This document shows positions 43,525 through 51,197 of a stretch of 64,000 nucleotides of DNA, piece after piece. The notes beneath the pieces were generated by a model. The model did no database searches. It was not told the origin of the DNA and saw only the letters and a program-made list of their open reading frames with translations. A program made the translations under genes and the position numbers. The stretch comes from Nitrospira sp. (GTDB lineage Bacteria > Nitrospirota > Nitrospiria > Nitrospirales > Nitrospiraceae). The stretch covers positions 62,001 through 126,000 of the forward strand of contig JARFXQ010000009.1 of assembly GCA_029194725.1 (NCBI GenBank), written 5' to 3'. Position 1 is the stretch's first letter, and each line of letters starts with the position of its first letter.

Positions 43525-44300
43525 GAGCCGAACGTGGGGAGGGATTCCAACGATAACGGATCGACAGAGGGCACCTGATCCGCGCTTGACGAACCTGTCG
43601 AGTGGTCGTTGAGGAACTCCGAAGCTGCTGGCATGCTGTCAGACTCAAGGTGCCCGTCGCGGAGCGACAGCACACGCTGCATCGATGAGGCCAGTGCCAC
43701 GTCGTGTGTCACAAGCACAAGGGTGGTGCCACAATCCCGGTGGAGTGAAAGCAGTAACTCGATGACGTGGGTACCGGTAGAACTGTCGAGGTTCCCCGTC
43801 GGCTCATCCGCCAATAAGATAGGCGGTCGACAGGCAAAAGCCCGGGCCACGGCGACTCGTTGCTGTTCTCCTCCAGATAACTGCACCGGATAGTGCCCCA
43901 TACGGTCGGACAGCCCGACCGCAGCCAACAATTCAGACGCACGATTATCGGCACGGCTCGCCCCGTTGAGTTCCAGTGGAACCGAGACATTCTCCATGGC
44001 TGTAAGGGTCGGGATGAGATGAAACGATTGGAAGATATAGCCTACCTTTTCACGTCGAAAGCGGGCCATCCGACTCTCACCCATCGTCGTGATCTCCGTT
44101 CCATCCAGTTGAATTGCCCCGGTGGTCGGTCGATCGAGGCCGGCCATCAAACCAAGCAACGTCGACTTTCCACTTCCTGATGGCCCCACAATGGCCACAG
44201 TTTGCTTTGCCGGGATTTCAAAGGTGATGCGATCAAGGATCGTGACCGAACGACTTGCCGCGGACAAGACCATTGAAACATTCTTCACGGTGATCATCAA
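43521..44300 (-). CDS. ABC transporter ATP-binding protein (YbbA/LolD-like)
   Basis: 259-residue ATPase: Walker A GPSGSGKSTLLG, Q-loop FQSFHLIP, signature LSGGEQQRVAVARA, Walker B ILLADEPTGNLD, and H-loop VTHD. It is closest to the MacB/LolD/YbbA class that pairs with FtsX-type permeases, here the downstream gene. The C-terminal 35 residues are an unusual Ser-rich tail (SSSADQVPSVDPLSLES). It is divergent from a TesA-type esterase as in the enterobacterial tesA-ybbAP arrangement. Confidence 0.93.
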   Translation of the reverse strand: MMITVKNVSMVLSAASRSVTILDRITFEIPAKQTVAIVGPSGSGKSTLLGLMAGLDRPTTGAIQLDGTEITTMGESRMARFRREKVGYIFQSFHLIPTLTAMENVSVPLELNGASRADNRASELLAAVGLSDRMGHYPVQLSGGEQQRVAVARAFACRPPILLADEPTGNLDSSTGTHVIELLLSLHRDCGTTLVLVTHDVALASSMQRVLSLRDGHLESDSMPAASEFLNDHSTGSSSADQVPSVDPLSLESLPTFGS

Positions 44301-44341
44301 AAACCTTGTTTGCCTTTCGAGATGAGAGGACTAGGAATGAT

Positions 44342-44347
44342 ATTATA
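44342..44347 (-). promoter_or_regulatory. possible -10 box in the tesA/ybbA divergent region
   Basis: TATAAT on the minus strand, 42 bp before the ATPase start, is a perfect -10 hexamer, but no good -35 sits 17 bp away. The same AT-rich patch gives TATACT on the plus strand towards tesA. Tentative. Confidence 0.3.
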
Positions 44348-44405
44348 CTGTAGAGAGTCGCTGATCGAGTATTGCTACAGATTACCAGTGCACCGATTTT
44401 ATAAC

Positions 44406-45065
44406 ATGTTCCTGTCGGCCTTCTTGATTCTCCTTTGGCCGCTCACTTCGGAAGCGATCTCTTCTTCAGCCTCGGACGACAGACCCCGCATCGTGGCGTT
44501 TGGCGACAGTCTCACGGCCGGACTTGGGGTCGAGACCCATGAATCGTATCCGGCTCAGCTCCAACGTAGACTGGACAGCCTTGGCTACCACTATCGGGTG
44601 ATCAACGCCGGTGTCAGCGGTGACACGACGGCGGGTGGGCTTCGACGAGTACCCTGGATCCTCAACAACAAGCCTGAGCTGGTGATACTCGAATTGGGCG
44701 CGAACGATGGGCTTCGAGGGCTCTCGGTCGACCACGCAAAAAGCAATCTTCGTCAGATCATTCGACAATTACAAGATGGCGGTACGACAGTTGTCTTGGC
44801 TGGGATGAAGCTGCCGCCGAATTACGGACATGACTACACGGCACGGTTCGAGGCTATGTACCGGATGCTGGCCAAGGAGTACGACCTTGCCTTGATCCCC
44901 TTCTTCCTCGAAGGCGTAGGCGGTTCGTCCTCGTTGAATCAGGCCGACGGCATTCATCCGACTAAGGAAGGCTATGAGATCATCGTCGATCAAGTACTCA
45001 AGGCCCTACGGCCGGTACTGAACGAACGGCTACGCAAGCCCTCGGAAGTTCAGAGGCAAAGTTGA
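44406..45065 (+). CDS. tesA: arylesterase / lysophospholipase L1 (TesA-like SGNH hydrolase)
   Basis: 219 residues with a signal peptide (FLSAFLILLWPLTSEA), so periplasmic. SGNH blocks: IVAFGDSLTAGLGV (Ser), NAGVSGDTTAGG (Gly), LELGANDGLRGL (Asn) and DGIHPTKEGY (Asp/His). It matches TesA esterases acting on acyl thioesters or lysophospholipids. The frame is open upstream to 44310; ATG at 44406 gives a normal signal peptide directly. Divergent from the YbbA/YbbP-like ABC pair, as in other bacteria, which suggests a joint lipid-related role. Confidence 0.92.
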   Translation: MFLSAFLILLWPLTSEAISSSASDDRPRIVAFGDSLTAGLGVETHESYPAQLQRRLDSLGYHYRVINAGVSGDTTAGGLRRVPWILNNKPELVILELGANDGLRGLSVDHAKSNLRQIIRQLQDGGTTVVLAGMKLPPNYGHDYTARFEAMYRMLAKEYDLALIPFFLEGVGGSSSLNQADGIHPTKEGYEIIVDQVLKALRPVLNERLRKPSEVQRQS

Positions 45066-45149
45066 AGAGGAGACCACTCGATCGGAATCAGATGAAACTG
45101 CAAAATACAAGACACAGCGGCATAAGTCGGGTGGCCGAATCGCTGTTCC

Positions 45150-45338
45150 CTACGATTTCTTGAAAAAAGTGTCGTAGACACCGTACGCAAGGACCACTCC
45201 AATCAGCGTATAGTACAAGCCTGTGATTCCGCTATAATCAGGGGCCCCTCCTCCCTCTGGGGCGTTCGCCAACGCCGGTAAAGCTTGGAGCACCAAAGCC
45301 CCCATCAACAGGCTTGCTCGCGAAAGTTGCCGTTTCAT
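45150..45338 (-). CDS. small secreted/membrane protein, 62 aa
   Basis: 62 residues: signal peptide (ASLLMGALVLQALPALA), a short Gly/Pro segment, then a second hydrophobic helix (GLYYTLIGVVLAYGVYDTF) ending in FFKKS. Probably a single-span periplasmic or inner-membrane peptide. A strong ribosome site (GGGGGGAAGAG) precedes ATG at 45338, supporting a real gene. Family unknown to me. Confidence 0.7.
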   Translation of the reverse strand: MKRQLSRASLLMGALVLQALPALANAPEGGGAPDYSGITGLYYTLIGVVLAYGVYDTFFKKS

Positions 45339-45460
45339 CTCTTCCCCCCTTTCCCAATCCGCACGACAAAAGTGTGGTGCATTCTACTGGATGCCGGCTT
45401 GAAGGCGCAAGCGGAATCGGGGCGAGGTAGAATCGGCGCAAGCAAGGACGGGGCAATTTG

Positions 45461-46363
45461 CTATTCGCGGCGAGGAAACGAGACAGCTGACTGAAGCGCT
45501 TCAGCCACATCCTTAAACGAGCTGACAAGCTTGTCGAGCTGAGAACCCTTCTGGAGCATATCACCCGTACCAGCCCGCATTTGACCGGCATGTCGTACGA
45601 CTTCTGCAGTCAACTCGCTTACTCTGGTGAGCACCTCCTTGTAGGAATCCACTTCGCGCTGAAGTTCCCGAGTGGTGGCCTGCGCAGCATTGCTCTCTCG
45701 CTGAGAGGTTTGGCATTGTTGGGTGAGGCGTCCAACGTCCGACTCACGGTCTTTCAACTGAGATTCAAGGCTCGTCATGACCTCTTCACTTTCTCTCCGT
45801 CGATCCTCAAGGTTCCTAATCGCTTGAATCCATGTTGAGATCGCTCCAGGACTGACTGCGGGAGGACCGGGAAGAGGCTCCTGCCTTTCAAGCGCTTTCG
45901 TCGCAGGTTGTAACCATTCCACAAAGACCATGATATCGCTCAGTTTTATGTCGGACGGGATCGAATGCCCGGTGGTTCTTTTCCCATTATCAGAAGGTCC
46001 CCTCGGAGAAGCCGCTATCGCGTCCTTCGCAAGGCTGGAGTTACGGGATTGAGGAGGCTGGGCCCATCGTCGGTATTCCAGCAGCACCGCGATGCAATGG
46101 CGGCACATGGGCTCTTCCGGAAGCGTGCAGGAACATTTCGAGACGAGGTGACCGTCCTTCAGTCGGATGTTCTGCTCGTACAGACCGGAATTGCCGATGA
46201 CGGTGGACATGATCTGGGAATCATCGGCCTCAACGATACGGACTCGGTTCGCAGTCAAGTACTGGTGGGCAATTTGAAACGCCGAGGCACTCGACACGGC
46301 CTGGATCATTTCAGAGGTTAACAATCCAAGTCGCTCGGCACTGCAGGAAATCTTGTTTCGCAT
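45461..46363 (-). CDS. SWIM zinc-finger protein with coiled coil
   Basis: 300 residues. The SWIM motif CSCTLPEEPMCRHCIAVLL (CxC...CxHC) is near residues 77-95, a zinc-binding module that contacts DNA or protein. A Ser/Pro-rich linker follows (about 100-150). The C-terminal 130 residues form a long coiled coil (RRESEEVMTSLESQL..., REVDSYKEVLTRVSELTAEV). In many bacteria SWIM proteins accompany SNF2 helicases; none is adjacent here, so this one stands alone. Function unknown. Confidence 0.8.
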   Translation of the reverse strand: MRNKISCSAERLGLLTSEMIQAVSSASAFQIAHQYLTANRVRIVEADDSQIMSTVIGNSGLYEQNIRLKDGHLVSKCSCTLPEEPMCRHCIAVLLEYRRWAQPPQSRNSSLAKDAIAASPRGPSDNGKRTTGHSIPSDIKLSDIMVFVEWLQPATKALERQEPLPGPPAVSPGAISTWIQAIRNLEDRRRESEEVMTSLESQLKDRESDVGRLTQQCQTSQRESNAAQATTRELQREVDSYKEVLTRVSELTAEVVRHAGQMRAGTGDMLQKGSQLDKLVSSFKDVAEALQSAVSFPRRE

Positions 46364-46503
46364 CTAAACGCGCTGCGTTCTTGGGCAAGCATCATGCATG
46401 ACCGCCTCAGTGTGACGAGCGAGTTGAATCCTGTCAAGCATTGACCGGTTTTGCGTTACCCTCCCTCTACTTGGCCGTCGGCAGAGAAAGGCTCTGAGTT
46501 TTT

Positions 46504-47514
46504 CTACCGACAGAGTTTGGCCGAACTGGACTTGCCCATGGGTGTCAACCAAATATAGTCCGCGATGGCTTCCTGCATGAGAGCCTGGACATCGGATGTC
46601 TTGGCTGGCTCGAACGACATCATGTAAATCGTGGTCTGTTTGACCTCCCCTCCCAGGCGCCTGGCGACCCGCTTCGGCACGGGGAGGTTATATTGGATAT
46701 GACCCGCACCCGTGTAGCTGACGATCATACGACGAGAGCCGTCGTTTTCGTGGCGAACTGCTTCTAGCCTGATGGCCAACGTTCTCGCCATACCTTCATC
46801 CCGAACCATCGATGCCTCATACATCGTTTGGTAGTGCTCCTCGGTTCCGCCGTGACACCGTCTCAACTGATCGACAATCCTCTCGCGGTACGCTGGATCG
46901 TCGACAATCTCCTCCTGGAGGATACGCCACGGTGCCCATTCGGACTCTTGCCTGGCCTGGTCGAGCCCCTCTTTCACGACTCGACGAATCAATGGCTTGG
47001 GTGGATTCATCGCCTGGACGGACAAATGTCGCTCTTGAGCAAACCTCACCAATGGCGCATAGTCCTCAAACGCTCCACCCCAATTTTGCTTCCACCGTAC
47101 CTGTTCCAAAAACTCGTGCGTGTCCGACTGAGGTGTCGAGACGTAGTCATCGAGCGCCGGTTGACCGTCCCAGCCGAACATCTCCATTCCAATGGTGGGT
47201 TCAATGCCGTCGGCAACCAATTGCTTCAATACTTTGAGCGCCGCTTCGATATGGTATGGATTGTGATGTTCCTCTCCCAGATAAACAATGTCGGACTGTT
47301 CCAGCCTCGTGATGATTTCCGGAAAGGGAACCGCACGACCGGTTTGGCTTTCGAGGATCTGCCAGGGCTGCCATTCCTCTTCGACAACGGGACCCAAGTC
47401 GCCGTCGTGCTCCGCCTCACAGACGATCGGGAATGCCAGAAGCCCTACGAACAAGCCCAGCATGACGATCGATTGTCGACACAGTGAATTGACAGAGAGT
47501 ATTCGAGCGCTCAT
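46504..47514 (-). CDS. ChaN-like (haem-binding uptake/Tiki superfamily) protein
   Basis: 336 residues with a signal peptide (VMLGLFVGLLAFPIVCEA). ChaN-family blocks: IVYLGEEHHNPYHIEAALKVL (His/Glu pair), TIGMEMFGWDGQPALDDY, WGGAFEDYAPLVRFA, and the final VSYTGAGHIQYNLPVPKR. Relatives bind haem or act as metal-dependent peptidases (TIKI/TraB fold); which applies here is unclear. A possible Cys at the signal end may make it a lipoprotein, although the box (PIVC) is weak. Start at 47514 follows GTAGGAGTGATTTC. Confidence 0.85.
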   Translation of the reverse strand: MSARILSVNSLCRQSIVMLGLFVGLLAFPIVCEAEHDGDLGPVVEEEWQPWQILESQTGRAVPFPEIITRLEQSDIVYLGEEHHNPYHIEAALKVLKQLVADGIEPTIGMEMFGWDGQPALDDYVSTPQSDTHEFLEQVRWKQNWGGAFEDYAPLVRFAQERHLSVQAMNPPKPLIRRVVKEGLDQARQESEWAPWRILQEEIVDDPAYRERIVDQLRRCHGGTEEHYQTMYEASMVRDEGMARTLAIRLEAVRHENDGSRRMIVSYTGAGHIQYNLPVPKRVARRLGGEVKQTTIYMMSFEPAKTSDVQALMQEAIADYIWLTPMGKSSSAKLCR

Positions 47515-47637
47515 GAAATCACTCCTACCATACAGAATGAACGTGAACAAGCGGGCTTGACCCTGAAGCTTGATGATTACTATCCTCCTGCATCATACAG
47601 TCTCATTGATACCTCACACACAGCCCATTACGCTCCC

Positions 47638-48945
47638 ATGAGTCGCGACCCACTCGCAGAATTCCGCCGTATCGTAACTCTTCGGGCACATCAGTCCCCC
47701 GAACAATGGGAGGCTTCAAAGAAGTTGCTGGAAGAAACCACCTTTCCCTCCACCATCGCACGACTGTGTGAGGCAGTTCGGAACAAAGAGCTTCCGCCTT
47801 CAGTGAAAGAAAGCTTGTTGTGCCTATTTGAGGGGCCCAGGCCACGGAGGATTCAGGATCTCGATGGAGCAGGCCTCAAATCCGTCACCGGTCTTCCTCC
47901 GTCCAAAGCAGCACGTGCGCTTGCCGTCTTCTTTGGCCTGGTGCCGACAGCCACCGCAAAATGGCCTGTGGCTAATCTGTCGAGCGAGGAAGTCGAGGAA
48001 GCGGTGCGCAATCTGGACAATCCGTTCGACCTCCTTCGTCGCGCTGACGTGGCGTCGGTGTTGGAGATTGGAGCCGGCGATCTCTCATTCGCCGAGGAGA
48101 TCGTCGATCTGTACACCTCTGAGCTCAAACAACGAGAGCGACCGTTCATCGTCCACTGCCTTGACCGACTCGATCCTCGTTCCAAACTTGGCGGTCCGCT
48201 CCATGCGAATCCGGAGAGATTACAAAAGTTCCAGCGGACAGAGGGCCTATCCTTCTCATTCTTTGGTGATCAAGACATGTTTGAACTTAAAGAACTTGAT
48301 AAGCAGGAGTTCTTAGCCCCACGATACACTATCGCCACCTGTTGGGCGCCGGCCACACCGACATTTGCCTATGAACCATCCAGGCTCTCTGAGACTCTCA
48401 TTCGCAGTGAGCTGGAGCACTCCAAAGGCACATTTCACCGGACACGTTTTGGCAAAGAACCGGCGCTCGAAGTCCTACATGCCGACCGTGCTCTTCTCTT
48501 CCCACCATGGAAGTTTGACATCGTCGGACCCCTGGCCCTCCTGAACCTGCTCGCCTGTCGCGGATTACTGTGTGTGCTGGGGGCAGTGGATGCGCAAGTA
48601 TTTTGGGAAATGCTCGCGCAGTTGCTGGAGGACCCACGTCATCGTCCACGAGACCAACCCTTTGGCTCCGTCAATCTGCCCAAGATCTTCGGCGAGGTCT
48701 ATCATGCTCTCGCCCGTCTGCAGATCGGCGAATCAATTGACTTGGCTGAAGTAGCGGCCCTTCGGCGTCACTATCTTCGATCGAACTCATCTCCCTCCAT
48801 GGACTGTGTCGCCCGCCATTTTCGGTATGTCCGCATCAGCCGAGGAGCCATCTTCCCTGGCATTCCGGCGAGCAGCACTGCGCGGAAGTTTTTCGGCATG
48901 GTGGAAGAAGTGCCTCCCTGGATGCTCACGCTTGTTCCGGCCTAG
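47638..48945 (+). CDS. hypothetical protein, 435 aa, with a GxGxD loop
   Basis: Not recognised. The N-terminal region (about 1-130) is helical and includes GLPPSKAARALAVFFGL. The centre has VLEIGAGDLSFAEEI (about residue 138), which resembles a SAM-binding loop, followed by VHCLDRLDP with an Asp/Arg in the place of motif II. Later blocks (YTIATCWAPATPTFAYEP; FDIVGPLALLNLLACRGLL) could be the remaining Rossmann strands. A divergent methyltransferase is therefore possible but unproven. The frame is open from TTG 47557; ATG at 47638 is the first plausible start. It lies 148 bp before moxR, same strand. Confidence 0.7.
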   Translation: MSRDPLAEFRRIVTLRAHQSPEQWEASKKLLEETTFPSTIARLCEAVRNKELPPSVKESLLCLFEGPRPRRIQDLDGAGLKSVTGLPPSKAARALAVFFGLVPTATAKWPVANLSSEEVEEAVRNLDNPFDLLRRADVASVLEIGAGDLSFAEEIVDLYTSELKQRERPFIVHCLDRLDPRSKLGGPLHANPERLQKFQRTEGLSFSFFGDQDMFELKELDKQEFLAPRYTIATCWAPATPTFAYEPSRLSETLIRSELEHSKGTFHRTRFGKEPALEVLHADRALLFPPWKFDIVGPLALLNLLACRGLLCVLGAVDAQVFWEMLAQLLEDPRHRPRDQPFGSVNLPKIFGEVYHALARLQIGESIDLAEVAALRRHYLRSNSSPSMDCVARHFRYVRISRGAIFPGIPASSTARKFFGMVEEVPPWMLTLVPA

Positions 48946-49006
48946 AACTTGGGCGTAAGCCCCACGGCTCGTTGCTATCGGCATAGGGACGAAAACACAC
49001 CAATAA

Positions 49007-49035
49007 TTGACCGTTTTTCGACCTATTGTTAGACT
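49007..49035 (+). promoter_or_regulatory. possible promoter of the moxR operon
   Basis: TTGACC (49007-49012) and TAGACT (49030-49035) with 17-bp spacing, 59 bp before the moxR start. The -35 matches at 5 of 6 and the -10 at 4 of 6 positions. Confidence 0.4.
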
Positions 49036-49093
49036 TCGATCGTGTCCGATCACCAAGCAATTCTCAAGCGACACCCCGCGCTTTAGTCCCAAC

Positions 49094-50035
49094 ATGAATT
49101 CGACGCAGACCATTCGAGCCGTCCAGGACAATATTGCGCGAGTGATCAAGGGCAAACCGCATGTGATCGAAATGACCCTGGTCGCGCTCCTGGCGCGCGG
49201 ACATCTCCTCCTCGAAGACGTACCGGGAGTGGGAAAAACAACACTGGCGCATAGTCTTGCGAGATCGCTTGATTGCTCCTTCAAACGGATACAGTTCACG
49301 AGCGATCTGCTGCCGTCCGATATTGTGGGAGTCTCGATATTCAATCGTCAGAAACAAGCCTTTGAATTCATGCCGGGGCCGATCTTCGCCAACATCGTCC
49401 TCGCCGATGAGATCAATCGCACGACGCCGAAAACGCAGAGCAGTCTGTTGGAAGCGATGAGCGAAGCGCAGATTTCATTCGACAATAAGACCCATCCCTT
49501 GAGTCAGCCTTTCATGGTCATTGCAACGCAGAATCCCGCCGAATACCATGGCACCTTTCCGCTTCCGGAGTCGCAGCTGGACCGATTCTTGATGCGACTT
49601 CGCATCGGCTATCCGTCGCCGGAGGAAGAAAAAAAGGTCCTCGACCGACCGCAATCGCTTCATCCGGCCGAAACGCTCCAACCGTTGCTCACGGCTCATG
49701 ATGTCCTTCTGCTCCAGGAACAGGTCGATCAGGTTCTCATGGAGGAAAGCATCACGGACTATCTCTTGGCAATCGTCCAGAGCTCCAGGCAGTCGGACCT
49801 GCTGTCATTGGGGGTGAGTACCAGAGGGGCGTTGGCCTTGAGTCGGGCTGCTAAAGCATTGTCGCTCGTCCGTGGAAGGACCTATTGCCTGCCGGACGAT
49901 ATTAAGGAGCTGGCTCCGATCGTGCTTTCTCACCGCATCATGGTGGCCCGCGCGCAAGGGTTGCATCAAGGCAGTTTTGAGCAGGCTGAACGAATTATCC
50001 TGGATCTGGTCGACACGATTCCCGTCCCTGTTTAG
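49094..50035 (+). CDS. MoxR family AAA+ ATPase
   Basis: 313 residues, typical MoxR: Walker A LEDVPGVGKTTLAHSLA, Walker B IVLADEINRTTPKTQSSLLEAM, sensor VIATQNPAEYHGTFPLPESQLDRF, and the C-terminal lid. MoxR proteins act as chaperones for VWA or DUF58 partners; here a DUF58 gene and a transglutaminase gene follow. ATG at 49094 starts at the family N-terminus (MNSTQTIRAVQDNI). The usual trio appears with no VWA gene. Confidence 0.95.
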   Translation: MNSTQTIRAVQDNIARVIKGKPHVIEMTLVALLARGHLLLEDVPGVGKTTLAHSLARSLDCSFKRIQFTSDLLPSDIVGVSIFNRQKQAFEFMPGPIFANIVLADEINRTTPKTQSSLLEAMSEAQISFDNKTHPLSQPFMVIATQNPAEYHGTFPLPESQLDRFLMRLRIGYPSPEEEKKVLDRPQSLHPAETLQPLLTAHDVLLLQEQVDQVLMEESITDYLLAIVQSSRQSDLLSLGVSTRGALALSRAAKALSLVRGRTYCLPDDIKELAPIVLSHRIMVARAQGLHQGSFEQAERIILDLVDTIPVPV

Positions 50036-50078
50036 CTCTACCCCGAAGCCTCTGTCCTCACAGTGGAGCTGGTCGTAC

Positions 50079-51197
50079 ATGCTGGGTCGCCCTCCTTCCT
50101 TCATCCGTCGATTGTTTCGTCACCGGAGAACGAGCGTGACCTCAGAAGGCGCTCAATTCTTGCTTTTTACCCTGGCGATCGGCGTCGCTGCCATCAACAC
50201 CGGCAACAATCTCTTCTACCTGTTGTTCGCGATGATGCTGAGCCTCATCTTGCTTTCTGGAATTGCGGCGGAACACTGTTTGCGACGGTTGGAATTCCAT
50301 CGTTATCTTCCACATCAGCTCATTGTGAATGAACCGACCAGTATCACACTGGTCGTGAGGAACAGAAAGACATGGCTCCCAAGTTTTTCGCTGAAGCTGT
50401 TCGATATCAGCGACGGCCATGAAATGGGCCGAGGTCTGGAGATTTCGCAACTACTTCCTGGCACCAGCAGACTGGTATCGTATTCTTTCAATCCCGCGCG
50501 GCGTGGCCGGCTGCAATTGGACGGAGTCTGCGTCGGGACGGAATTTCCGTTCGGATTCTTCAAGAAACAAACCTTTTACCCGCTCGAGGAAGCAGCCATC
50601 GTCTGTCCCGAAATCAAGCCGATCGATGAGGGTCTCTTACGGGGTCTTCTCACGGCAGGACCGGAACGAAGCGCCCACAGACGCGGGTATGGCAATGATT
50701 TGTATAATCTCCGTCTGTATCAAGCCGGGGATGATTCGCGGAAAATCCATTGGCCGACCACGGCGCGGACAGCCCAATTGACGGTCCGAGAAACCGAGGC
50801 CGAAGATCAACGCCGAGCCACTGTGTATTTACCGACGGTGGCCCCAGTGAGTCACGATGCGCTGTTTGAACAGGCGGTCTCTCTCACGGCCTCCCTCGTT
50901 CATCACCTGGCGCAGCAGGGATATATTCTTCAGCTCTTCGTCGGGCCGTCGCGGTCGTCCTTCGGTCAAGGCAACCTCCACCTTTTGGAACTTCATAGAA
51001 TGCTCGCTGTCTGCGAACGGACCTCGCCTTATGTACAGTCCGCCATGCCAGGAGAGTTGCCGAGAACCCCTGTAGATCTCAATGGAGCCACAATCATCGT
51101 CGTGCAGTCATGGCTGGGACCAGAGGATACCAACCCCGAACACCTCACTATACTGACTAACGGATCCGTCGTTGCCGGAGTCCCACATGCCGTTTGA
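50079..51197 (+). CDS. DUF58 domain membrane protein
   Basis: 372 residues: two adjacent membrane helices at about 28-70 (FLLFTLAIGVAAINTGNNLFY, LFAMMLSLILLSGIAA), then a periplasmic or cytoplasmic beta part. The DUF58 block is GNDLYNLRLYQAGDDSRKIHWPTTARTAQL-like (about residues 205-235). It is encoded right behind moxR and overlaps the transglutaminase gene by 11 bp. The family partners with MoxR and TgpA-type proteins in wall or envelope assembly; the exact role is not known. Confidence 0.92.
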   Translation: MLGRPPSFIRRLFRHRRTSVTSEGAQFLLFTLAIGVAAINTGNNLFYLLFAMMLSLILLSGIAAEHCLRRLEFHRYLPHQLIVNEPTSITLVVRNRKTWLPSFSLKLFDISDGHEMGRGLEISQLLPGTSRLVSYSFNPARRGRLQLDGVCVGTEFPFGFFKKQTFYPLEEAAIVCPEIKPIDEGLLRGLLTAGPERSAHRRGYGNDLYNLRLYQAGDDSRKIHWPTTARTAQLTVRETEAEDQRRATVYLPTVAPVSHDALFEQAVSLTASLVHHLAQQGYILQLFVGPSRSSFGQGNLHLLELHRMLAVCERTSPYVQSAMPGELPRTPVDLNGATIIVVQSWLGPEDTNPEHLTILTNGSVVAGVPHAV

